A stretch of 7,684 nucleotides of DNA, from NCBI GenBank assembly GCA_014729055.1, contig WJKO01000508.1, positions 1 to 7,684 of the forward strand. The letters run 5' to 3'. Source of the stretch: Promethearchaeota archaeon. GTDB lineage: Archaea; Asgardarchaeota; Lokiarchaeia; Sigyniarchaeales; Promethearchaeaceae. The notes below the pieces were generated by a model. The model did no database searches. It saw only the letters and a program-made list of their open reading frames with translations, and was not told the DNA's origin. Each line of letters begins with the position of its first letter. Position 1 is the stretch's first letter. A program made the translations under genes and the position numbers. Below, piece by piece: positions 1 through 7,341 of the stretch.

Positions 1-1
1 A

Positions 2-457
2 GGTAACGGTTACTTAGTAGAACATATTCTGAATATATCTGAATTAGTCAAAAATACTGGTATTAAATTGAAAATAAACACAGTAGTCACTAGACTTAAT
101 TATAAGGAAGATATGAGTTGGTTATTACGCAGTCTAAATCCCGACCGTTGGAAAGTCTTTCAAGTTCTCAAAATAGCAAACATGTGTTCGCAGGAAATTG
201 ATGCATTGTTAATTAATGACTCGCAATTTAATGAGTTTATTGCACGGCATAAACGATTTAATCCGATAGCGGAAAACAACCAATTGATGACTAATTCATA
301 TTTAATGATTGACCCTCAAGGGAGATGTTATCAGAATTCGGACGGATATTACAAATTCAGCAAGTCTATTCTTGACATAGGAATCAAGAATGCATTAGAT
401 GATATTTCTTTTAACTTTGACCGGTTTATTGCACGCGGAGGATTATATGCATGGTAA
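2..457 (+). CDS. pVip: Prokaryotic viperin (pVip), radical SAM antiviral nucleotide-modifying enzyme, C-terminal part only
   Basis: The frame is open from base 2, so the gene starts outside the window; the TTG at 68 is internal. The reading resembles the C-terminal half of human viperin (RSAD2) segment by segment: KINTVVTRLN..EDM, then LNPDRWKVFQ, then a FIxRHK stretch, then NSYLMID, SKSILDIG and a terminal GGLYAW (viperin has INSVINRFN, LNPVRWKVFQ, ERHK, SYLILD, SKSILDVG, GGKYIW). Viperins use SAM and a 4Fe-4S cluster to dehydrate a nucleoside triphosphate to its 3'-deoxy-3',4'-didehydro form, which terminates viral RNA synthesis; prokaryotic members protect against phages. The cluster-binding CX3CX2C motif and the TIM-barrel start lie upstream, so catalytic integrity cannot be judged. 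The C-terminal region seen here, which in the family closes over the nucleotide, appears complete and ends in the usual Trp. Six of its eight Arg codons are CGN, unlike the downstream genes. No nucleotide kinase gene, a known pVip companion, is found downstream. Confidence 0.93.
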   Translation, partial: GNGYLVEHILNISELVKNTGIKLKINTVVTRLNYKEDMSWLLRSLNPDRWKVFQVLKIANMCSQEIDALLINDSQFNEFIARHKRFNPIAENNQLMTNSYLMIDPQGRCYQNSDGYYKFSKSILDIGIKNALDDISFNFDRFIARGGLYAW

Positions 458-499
458 ATGGAGTAATATATTTAATAATTCTGAGAATCAATGATAATA

Positions 500-504
500 G
501 AGGA
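500..504 (+). promoter_or_regulatory. Ribosome binding site that favours the ATG at 512
   Basis: GAGGA is followed by a 7-base spacer and the ATG at 512. The upstream in-frame ATG at 491 has no purine-rich element at a suitable distance, and this site would lie inside the coding sequence if 491 were used. This is why the helicase start is placed at 512. Confidence 0.6.
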
Positions 505-511
505 AAATATT

Positions 512-2896
512 ATGACAAAAAAGGGTAGAGGATCTACCGTAAATAAAAAATCCAAAAAGGGCTTGATATTTGTTAAGAATACCTGTTACATCAACAATTT
601 CACCCTTAGAGTATTCTTTGATTCTAAAGAGTCCAAAAAAAACACTAAGAATAAAGCAACACAAAATGAAAATATATTTGATCCCTTTGACTACGAATTA
701 AAAACGAAAAAGAACGATGAAATCAAGAAGCAGATTAAATTCATGGAAGAAGACGGCAAAATTGCATCAAATAGTGCAATAAAGAGCGGTGAAGCTAATT
801 TGTGGTTAAAATCTACGGATGCAATAAACACGGAATTGTATATTAAAATAAATCTTGAAATTACAGATAATATTAATCATGCGTATAAATTAGGAAAATT
901 GAACCAGGAATTAGAAGAGATAAAGGACAAATATCAAAAGTTCGAACCTGTTACTAAAAATCAAGATATATTGGACTCATTTCTAAGCCCCCACATTTAT
1001 GGATTGAAAAACAGCTTAAATTCTTTAAACGATAGTATAGAGATTTCATATTCTCTCAATGGTATATATTTAGAATTATTTGATATTTCTAATCGAAAAC
1101 TAATTTATTATGCCTCCAATAATCAAGAAATAGAAGAGGAAAGTCTTCGAATCTGTGTAAAGATCAATAACCAAGAGCTAAATATATATTTAGATGAGAA
1201 TAATCAGTGGTATATTGAAGAAAAATATCTGAATAAAGTACCAACAACAGGTAATTTAAGAATAATCCCCAAGAAAGGAAATAATAATTCTCACGATAAA
1301 GACAAGTTTTCATCTTGTTTAAACTCTCTATATAAATTAAGGGATAATCCTAATTGTCATGGTAGCAATATTCTCCGTCAAGTATTAATCAAGCACAATG
1401 AAAATAAAAGCACTAATCAGTCTAATTCTATAATTAATAGACAATTTAAAGAATTTGGTCTACTAGAATACTATAAAGACCTAGATTCTCAACAAAAGAA
1501 AGTAATAGTAGAATCTACTCGGAATCCATTTACAATTGTAAATGGATGTGCTGGTTCTGGAAAAACCGAAGTAGCAAGTTTATTTACAGTTTTATTATCT
1601 CTAAATAATAAGAAAATCTTAGTTTCTAGCGAAAAAAATAAAGCTATTGATAATTTCTTGGAAAGAATTGATAAATTCAATAACGAAGAACACACTATTA
1701 ATATAGCAAGGTTTACAAGTCGTAACTATGATATAGACATCGAGAATATCAAAAAATATGACATTGACAATCAAATTGAGTCATTAAAACAATCGATTAT
1801 AAAGAAATGCTCAAATAGCAATGAAGACAAAAAATTGTTAGAAGACTTTCGCAAAGTATTCAGAAGAAAACGAATTTTAAGTTCTCTTATATGCATGACA
1901 TATGATATTTTAATAACTACATTTGGTATGATAGTGTCTCATAAGTTGTTCCAGAACTCAATGCAAGATTTTGATGTTAATATAATAGATGCAAGTAGTA
2001 GTACTAATTTTAGTAGTTGCAGTTTAGGTTTACATTGTTCTAAGGCCTGGATGTTATTAAATGATAAAAATCAAGTCAACCCATTAAATCCAAAAGTGTA
2101 TTTATTAAAGCAACCTTTAAGATTTCCTAAACCTGTAGAGATACAACACGCTAAAAAATATAATCCCAATAATAGAATGCGAAGAACGGGGAATATTAAT
2201 TTTGGAGACCGAAAATATAATTCAGGAATTGCTTCCCTTTTTAAGAATTATAAAAATCAAGCAGAGATAAAAAATATTGAATTAACGAATCAGTATCGAA
2301 TTCACCCAGAATTATATGAAATTATATGTAAGGCCTTTGGCATTGAATTTACAGGGTCAAATAAACAAAAGTCAAATTTAGGAAAAATGAAGATACTATC
2401 ATCTTTAATCAAGTCGAAAAGTCACCTAGATTATGTTATTAGGAGAAAGAACGAAATTTTAAACTCAATGGGAACCTACATTGCAAATTTTGTCGATCAA
2501 ATAGAGTCTAGGCAAAATAATAAGGATAAAACTATAACCATTGGTGTCGCTTGTACAGATGTAATATCTCTAAAAGGAGTAATTAGGGATTATCAAATGC
2601 AAAGATACAATGAAATAATTAGCTATAGAAGAAATTATTATTCAGACAAAATGAAAACAATTGAAGTTGTTTTTTGTTCTATTGAGAAACATCAAGAACG
2701 TGAATATGATGTTTTTATGCTCGGTGTTATTAATCATAAGAGTAAAAAATTTAGAAACCGGCTATATACAGCTTTAACAAGAGCGAGTATTTATGTTAAA
2801 ATATTCGGACCAGAAACAAGAAAATCAAGAATAATGAAAACATATATTCAAAGAAATAAAACCATTCTGGCGGAATTAAGGCAAGGAGGTAAATGA
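512..2896 (+). CDS. SF1 (Upf1/COG1112-like) helicase with degenerate Walker B motif
   Basis: About 794 aa if started at 512 (801 aa from 491). Residues 1-325 are Lys/Asn-rich with no family I recognise. The C-terminal part is an SF1 helicase core: a Q-motif-like LDSQQKKVI before Walker A GCAGSGKT (Lys351), a motif Ia SSEKNKAIDNFLERI, motif IV NQYRIHPE (Gln594, Arg596), motif V with QEREYDV (728-734), and motif VI ALTRAS (Arg757). Two motifs are odd. Walker B, normally IIDEAS, reads IIDASSS (Asp493, Ala494), so the catalytic Glu is gone; motif III, normally GDxxQLPP, reads NDKNQVNP (Asn517, Gln521). ATP binding is likely, but hydrolysis may be weak or absent. Related COG1112 helicases occur in defence systems such as Mokosh, where they partner with a PLD protein. 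It lies 54 bp after pVip and its TGA overlaps an ATG of the next gene, so an operon is likely. The role in defence is inferred; the helicase family call is firm. Confidence 0.87.
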   Translation: MTKKGRGSTVNKKSKKGLIFVKNTCYINNFTLRVFFDSKESKKNTKNKATQNENIFDPFDYELKTKKNDEIKKQIKFMEEDGKIASNSAIKSGEANLWLKSTDAINTELYIKINLEITDNINHAYKLGKLNQELEEIKDKYQKFEPVTKNQDILDSFLSPHIYGLKNSLNSLNDSIEISYSLNGIYLELFDISNRKLIYYASNNQEIEEESLRICVKINNQELNIYLDENNQWYIEEKYLNKVPTTGNLRIIPKKGNNNSHDKDKFSSCLNSLYKLRDNPNCHGSNILRQVLIKHNENKSTNQSNSIINRQFKEFGLLEYYKDLDSQQKKVIVESTRNPFTIVNGCAGSGKTEVASLFTVLLSLNNKKILVSSEKNKAIDNFLERIDKFNNEEHTINIARFTSRNYDIDIENIKKYDIDNQIESLKQSIIKKCSNSNEDKKLLEDFRKVFRRKRILSSLICMTYDILITTFGMIVSHKLFQNSMQDFDVNIIDASSSTNFSSCSLGLHCSKAWMLLNDKNQVNPLNPKVYLLKQPLRFPKPVEIQHAKKYNPNNRMRRTGNINFGDRKYNSGIASLFKNYKNQAEIKNIELTNQYRIHPELYEIICKAFGIEFTGSNKQKSNLGKMKILSSLIKSKSHLDYVIRRKNEILNSMGTYIANFVDQIESRQNNKDKTITIGVACTDVISLKGVIRDYQMQRYNEIISYRRNYYSDKMKTIEVVFCSIEKHQEREYDVFMLGVINHKSKKFRNRLYTALTRASIYVKIFGPETRKSRIMKTYIQRNKTILAELRQGGK
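2883..2890 (+). promoter_or_regulatory. Strong Shine-Dalgarno deciding the start of the winged-helix gene
   Basis: AAGGAGGT matches the full anti-Shine-Dalgarno complement. It lies only 2 bases from the ATG at 2893 but 8 bases from the ATG at 2899, so 2899 is the better start. It sits inside the last codons of the helicase gene, which suggests coupled but strong independent initiation of the downstream gene. Confidence 0.7.
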
Positions 2897-2898
2897 AA

Positions 2899-4095
2899 AT
2901 GACCTTTGAATCTTGTTTCTATAAGAAATTGGTGGTGTATAATATCACAAGCTCAGTTCTTTTACAACTACCGGACGAAGAAGAATTAGAGTTATTTCGT
3001 GTCATAAGAGAAATATGTATTAAATATGGTGAAATTTCGCCCAAACTATTAGAAAATTCATTTGGTCTTAAATCGTCGATTTCTGAGAAACTACTTAGAA
3101 CGATGGCTCTTAAATATAATATTTTGGAAGGATTAGAACGAGAGGATACTGTCTTTTATAAATTACGATCTGATTTTTCACCAAATGTGAAAAAATTAAA
3201 AGATAATATTTTCAAGGTTAGTTCATTTGCTAGATTTACAATCTGCTTAAACCCGCTATTAATATTAACTAAAAAAAAGCCATTTCTAACAATACCCGAC
3301 GATCTGGACAATTCAGTCGACATTGTCAAAAAACTGCGTAAAATCAATGAAATCATAAATTTTCCTCAGCCTCAGAAGGATATATCGGTTTTTGGAATTC
3401 CAGAAGAGTACATAGAAATTGAGCTGAATGAGGGAATTCACCTGAATGGTATTGCAGAATGTAAATTGGTGCAAAATAGGCGCAATTTTAAATTGTTAAG
3501 AGGTGATTATTTGCTCGGAAAAATAACCAAAAATCATCCAGAATATAATGATTTAATTTCAGAATTAAACCAAATCAAATCGCTAAAAAGGGAAAGTGTG
3601 AATTCAATAGTTAGAAAAAAAATTGAAGAATTATTTGATGAAAAAAATTTTTCGATGGATTTACCAGAAAACTATGAGAATATCACCATAATTTTAAACG
3701 ACAGTAATATTAAGAAGATTGGCCGGTTTTATAGACTCTTTAATGAACAAAATGGGAGAACATTAGATTTTGAATTAGAAAATGACTGGTTTATATCCTT
3801 ACGACTAAAAATTAATTATGCTAATTCAACTCTCGATTTTTGGATAAAAGTTCTTAAGGAAATCGATGAATGGTTTAGGGAACATAGGACGTCCCTTATT
3901 AATATTGAAAAACATAAATTCCTCACTAAAATTGAAGAGTTCATCAAGGATTTTGCTTCTTCAACTAACAATCTTAACATTAACTACTCAGAAGAAAATA
4001 TCTGCAAAATATTTCAAAATGTCTGTAATGATAACGAAAACGATGTTTTTCACATTATCAACGCTAAACTTAAAGAATATGAGGTTTTTAGATAA
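2899..4095 (+). CDS. Unrecognised 398-aa protein with N-terminal winged-helix-like segment
   Basis: I do not recognise this family. Residues about 26-92 read like a winged helix-turn-helix: a first helix ELELFRVIREICIKYG, a short helix PKLLENSFG, a putative recognition helix SSISEKLLRTMALKY, then a strand-turn-strand wing ending VFYKLRSD. The rest (about 95-398) is mixed alpha/beta with a charged helical C-terminus and no catalytic motif, signal peptide or membrane segment that I can see. The start at 2899 is chosen over 2893 from the Shine-Dalgarno spacing; the alternative adds two residues and overlaps the helicase stop as ATGA. The stop codon directly abuts the PLD start. Position between a helicase and a PLD protein suggests a nucleic-acid-binding or bridging subunit, or a local regulator. 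That is inference from context alone. Reality of the gene is well supported by length, packing and ribosome binding site. Confidence 0.8.
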   Translation: MTFESCFYKKLVVYNITSSVLLQLPDEEELELFRVIREICIKYGEISPKLLENSFGLKSSISEKLLRTMALKYNILEGLEREDTVFYKLRSDFSPNVKKLKDNIFKVSSFARFTICLNPLLILTKKKPFLTIPDDLDNSVDIVKKLRKINEIINFPQPQKDISVFGIPEEYIEIELNEGIHLNGIAECKLVQNRRNFKLLRGDYLLGKITKNHPEYNDLISELNQIKSLKRESVNSIVRKKIEELFDEKNFSMDLPENYENITIILNDSNIKKIGRFYRLFNEQNGRTLDFELENDWFISLRLKINYANSTLDFWIKVLKEIDEWFREHRTSLINIEKHKFLTKIEEFIKDFASSTNNLNINYSEENICKIFQNVCNDNENDVFHIINAKLKEYEVFR

Positions 4096-5649
4096 ATGAC
4101 AGAAAAAACTAAGTTGTCTCGTCGAAATAAGAATAGCAAATTGATTTTTCATAATATAAATAAAGTATTCAGATCCACCAAAAATGTCGATGTACAAGAG
4201 CATAATCCTCCTCCTGCTCTGGATCCTAAAGACGAATATTCATTCTGTTTTACCCACATTAATAACGATGATGAAAGATCTATCATAGGACAGTATAAAA
4301 AAATAATAAACGATGCAGTCGCCAACAATACATATCTTCTGATTTGCAGCTATTACTTTAATAATTACGAAGCAATAGAACTTTTAGAAAAAGCATCGTC
4401 AAAATTAAAGGGAAAGATATATGTCTTAGTAGGCAATCAAAAAGATACCAATATATCATTCAATCAGCATTTAGAATGCATGGATAAAGGTTTTTTATCG
4501 TTAATAAGCAATGGTATATTAGTTAGATGTGCGAATAATGCACATTTGAAGTTTATTAGCAACGGCAATGAATGTCTAATACACACAACAAATTTAAGCA
4601 CACAAGGTCTATTTTACAATCCTGAGTTTGGTGTTCGATTAACATCAAAACCAATGATTGATGCTTTAAATCGATTATTCTCATATCTTTGGTTTAAGCA
4701 AACCAATTCGATGTTATTAAACGATGGTTGGGATACAATTCCGGAGAACGATAGAGCAGAAATATACGTTAATCGTCCTTTTAGACATACATCTAAATCT
4801 AAAAACAAACTCATTGTTTCATCAAAGGATGTTATACGTGAAATCAATTCAGGTGCCCAAATTGTTAGTAACGATTGTCTATTTGATGTTATTGTTGATT
4901 TAATGGATTCTGCTCAGAATGTAATAGACATTGCAATGTATAAAATTGTTTTTTCAAAGGGAAAATTAGAGAAGATTAAACAAAAATTATTGGAAAAAGC
5001 TAAGGATTCAGTTAAAATCAGGATATTAATCCCTTCAGTTAAAGTAAAGATCTCAAAATTTATGAGAAAAAGCTTAGATCAGTTGAAACACAAGAACATA
5101 GAAGTAAAATATTATCGGGAATTACATGGTAAATGCATTATAGTTGATAATAAGGAGACCTTAATCATGACTGGAAATATGGACAAATATTTATTAGATG
5201 ATACTTCGAAAGATATTGGATATGTTATGAAAAATGCTCATTTTGTGCAAAATTCGATTAAATTTTTTAACCACATCTGGGATGATGCAGCAGATGAATG
5301 TGAAATTGATGTTCCTATTGATCTGCATATCAACTTAATTATAAGGTCTTATGAACAAATATCATCAAGAATACCAATCTCTGTACATAAATTAGAGAAT
5401 AAAATTCATAGTAGTAAATCTATAAGATTTTATAGGGACAATCTGGAGTGCTTATTAAGCATTGAATTAGGTTCGGGGCGTCCCTGGAAGCTTTATATTA
5501 AACTCCACAATAAAGAACCAGTAGAAGATCAAGGTGATACTTTGGCGCTCTCTGGTATGATTAATCATCACCAAGACCTCAAAAGAAGCAAAGCAGAATC
5601 ATTTTCTGTTAGAAATCTAAGTCTGAAGTTACTTTGGAAACTGAGATAA
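4096..5649 (+). CDS. Phospholipase D-superfamily protein with two HKD modules (putative nuclease effector)
   Basis: A 517-aa protein with two PLD repeats. The first has HLK (His150, Lys152) followed by TTNLSTQG (Asn166) and NPEFG (Asn175, Glu177), the usual layout of the first half-site, but the Asp expected seven residues after His150 is Gly157. The second is a complete HKD, HGKCIIVD (His344, Lys346, Asp351), followed by TGNMD (Asn361) and DIGYV. Two HKD modules usually form one active site through a covalent phospho-histidine, so cleavage of DNA or RNA is plausible; defence PLDs in Mokosh and DISARM (DrmC) are comparable. About 60 N-terminal residues are basic and Asn/Lys-rich, and about 125 residues after the second module are unassigned. 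No signal peptide or membrane segment is seen. Translation starts at the ATG immediately after the preceding TAA, with GAGGT at 4081-4085 as a loosely spaced ribosome site. It is the last gene of the array before a terminator. The PLD fold is confident; substrate is unknown. Confidence 0.87.
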   Translation: MTEKTKLSRRNKNSKLIFHNINKVFRSTKNVDVQEHNPPPALDPKDEYSFCFTHINNDDERSIIGQYKKIINDAVANNTYLLICSYYFNNYEAIELLEKASSKLKGKIYVLVGNQKDTNISFNQHLECMDKGFLSLISNGILVRCANNAHLKFISNGNECLIHTTNLSTQGLFYNPEFGVRLTSKPMIDALNRLFSYLWFKQTNSMLLNDGWDTIPENDRAEIYVNRPFRHTSKSKNKLIVSSKDVIREINSGAQIVSNDCLFDVIVDLMDSAQNVIDIAMYKIVFSKGKLEKIKQKLLEKAKDSVKIRILIPSVKVKISKFMRKSLDQLKHKNIEVKYYRELHGKCIIVDNKETLIMTGNMDKYLLDDTSKDIGYVMKNAHFVQNSIKFFNHIWDDAADECEIDVPIDLHINLIIRSYEQISSRIPISVHKLENKIHSSKSIRFYRDNLECLLSIELGSGRPWKLYIKLHNKEPVEDQGDTLALSGMINHHQDLKRSKAESFSVRNLSLKLLWKLR

Positions 5650-5788
5650 AAAATATATACTAAAAATTCACTATTTTCAACTCTATAAGTTTTAACGTCT
5701 ATTAATACAGGAAAGTTGCAGAAACCCATAACAATAAATGTAAACTAGAAAATTCTAAATGATTTAAAATATAAAGATTTACTTTTTT

Positions 5789-5822
5789 AAGAGGGTTGTT
5801 ATTAAATAATTTCCTCTTTTTA
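5789..5822 (+). terminator. Probable intrinsic terminator after the helicase/winged-helix/PLD array
   Basis: AAGAGG (5789-5794) pairs with CCTCTT (5813-5818), followed by TTTATTTAATT. The 18-base loop contains a further self-complementary TTATT/AATAA that could extend the structure. Orientation suits rightward transcription ending about 140 bp past the PLD stop. The stem is short, so this is moderately supported. The whole gap 5650-5943 otherwise shows no open reading frame of note. Confidence 0.5.
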
Positions 5823-5847
5823 TTTAATTACTTGTCTTAATTAAATA
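5821..5847. repeat. Perfect 10-bp inverted repeat upstream of the AAA ATPase remnant
   Basis: TATTTAATTA (5821-5830) and TAATTAAATA (5838-5847) are exact reverse complements around the 7-base spacer CTTGTCT. It begins right at the T-tract of the preceding terminator and is followed by GTTTTTG. It could be an operator for the downstream gene, part of a tandem terminator, or chance in AT-rich DNA. Confidence 0.45.
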
Positions 5848-5943
5848 GTTTTTGAAATTCTCTGAAGAATACGGAGATACCAATATTTTTTTTATTACTA
5901 ATTCATGGTTGTATTTATATTCATGTTTTTCTAATTACAAATT

Positions 5944-7246
5944 ATGATTACAGAGATTGGCATTAATAGATTTAAAGGAATTCAAACACTCAAACCAATA
6001 AAAATTAAACCCGTCACGATATTGTGTGGAAAAAATAGTTCTGGTAAAACATCTATTTTAGAGAGTTTTATTACTTAAACAATCGATAGAATCGACTGGT
6101 TTTTTGAATAATTTAAGATTAAATGGGAAATACGTAAGATTAGGATCTTTTAAAGACATATCATGGAAGCATGACTTAGATCAAGAAATAGAATTTAAAC
6201 TAAAAATTAAACCCGAAAGTGGATTCAGAGATGACGACAATCTAAGTCTGTCTTTCCTTTTTTCCAAGAAAAAAGAATCTAAGAACATATTTGATATATC
6301 TATTTTAAGGAGATTTATTGTTGAAGGAACGAATGATAAGGGATTTCTAAAGTTAACTTATGAAACTGATGAATCTCATAACTCTTTATTGAAATGGCAA
6401 ATTTCTCCGACAAGATGTTTGAGTTATATGAAGAAGTCAGGTACTACGGACTTTAACGAAGAAATCTTGGAACAACCATATTTATACAGCGGATTTCCTC
6501 CCGCTAGAATTTATTTAAAACATAAGCCCGATGAAGCTGATATTATAAAAGACTTCCAAAATGAGAACCATACACTGATAAAAATAAAAAATAGAATTGA
6601 TTCTTTTTTAAGTAATAAAGGAGCCTCAAAGGTTACTAAACATAAATTTATTGATACACTCTCTGTATTATTTGAAGAAATCGATTATGAAGAAATTAAT
6701 AAAAATAGTCACATCCTGCGAAGACTCTCGCTACCTAACAAAATCAAATACGCACATATTGATAAATTAAAGAAATATGAAGAAGAAGACTTCAAGGAAC
6801 ATTTAAGGTACTTATCTGATGTAATACAAAGGGAGTTATTTCGTCAATACACATATTTTATAATTTACTTTGTAAAAGCTTTAAAAACATTAGGAAAAGA
6901 ATTAGACAAAATTTCTTTCATAGGACCACTTAGAGAAGAACCTGCTTTACGTTATATTTGTGAGGATCAAAAATTAGAAATTGGAAATAGAGGGGAAAAC
7001 GCCCCTTTGATCTATGAAAGTGAAAAAAATAATACTGTGGATTCGACATTCGTTATTACAGATGATGAATATAAAAAGATAAAAGGGAAAACTATTTCTC
7101 AAATTCTAAATAGGTGGTCAGACTTCTTTGGATTTGGAACTTTTAAATCAAACATTGCTAAAGAGGATAAATTGTTTAAATTTCAAATAAATAAAGACAA
7201 TCTTGGTTATAGGTATATTACGACTACGTCATCAAAAAAGCGATAA
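5944..7246 (+). pseudogene. Frameshifted and C-terminally truncated AAA/ABC-type ATPase (DUF3696/OLD-like defence ATPase)
   Basis: The first frame (5944-6078) starts MITEIGINRFKGI and carries Walker A GKNSSGKTS (Lys35), then stops at TAA 6076-6078. The neighbouring frame, open from before 6068, continues the family pattern without a gap: LLKQSIE, LNGKYVRLGSFKDI, WKHD, later IGPLREEP and GNRGENAP, ending at TAA 7244-7246. The join falls at TTTT 6066-6069, where one extra T or two missing T would explain the shift. Restored, it would be about 433 residues. Intact relatives continue into a GxGxSQ-type signature and a Walker B with an acidic catalytic pair; both are absent here, so the ATPase is probably dead. 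Members of this family act in defence as ATP-dependent sensors, often beside a nuclease gene, and none follows here. No clear ribosome site precedes the ATG at 5944, which is the first start after an in-frame stop. A sequencing error could explain the frameshift but not the lost C-terminus. Confidence 0.75.
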
Positions 7247-7341
7247 AAGATCTGATTCAGAGCTTGCCACGTAAAACTCGTGGTAAAAATAAAGGAGAAT
7301 TAAAACGCGTCACCATCCGTCAGGACGATATTGATTTCTAA
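7213..7341 (+). pseudogene. C-terminal fragment of an unrecognised protein fused at a junction
   Basis: A frame open from 7213 to TAA 7339-7341 reads, from 7222, DYVIKKAIKDLIQSLPRK and then TRGKNKGELKRV up to IRQDDIDF. It has no start codon of its own near the left end (an in-frame TAG is at 7210-7212) and overlaps the end of the AAA remnant in another frame. The composition is protein-like and basic, and all four Arg codons are CGY, unlike the AGA/AGG-rich genes to the left. This looks like the tail of a different gene whose 5' part was removed by the event that truncated the ATPase. I cannot name its family. It could still be a chance open frame of 43 codons. Confidence 0.45.

Noticed and set aside
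68..457. Treating the TTG at 68 as the start of a short gene
   Set aside because: The frame is open to the window edge and the residues encoded before it continue the viperin pattern, so the gene is truncated by the window and not short.
1489..1695. Minus-strand 68-codon frame opposite the helicase Walker A region
   Set aside because: Lies fully inside the helicase core whose motifs are plainly on the plus strand.
3866..4099. 77-codon plus-strand frame overlapping the end of the winged-helix gene
   Set aside because: A shadow in another frame of a well-supported gene; low-complexity reading and no ribosome site.
5852..5880. TTGAAA as a -35 box for a promoter of the AAA ATPase remnant
   Set aside because: No convincing -10 hexamer at 16-19 bases; in this AT-rich DNA such matches are expected by chance.
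7264..7286. Hairpin TTGCCACG / CGTGGTAA with a 7-base loop as a terminator
   Set aside because: No T-tract follows on either strand and it lies within the C-terminal gene scrap; probably incidental.
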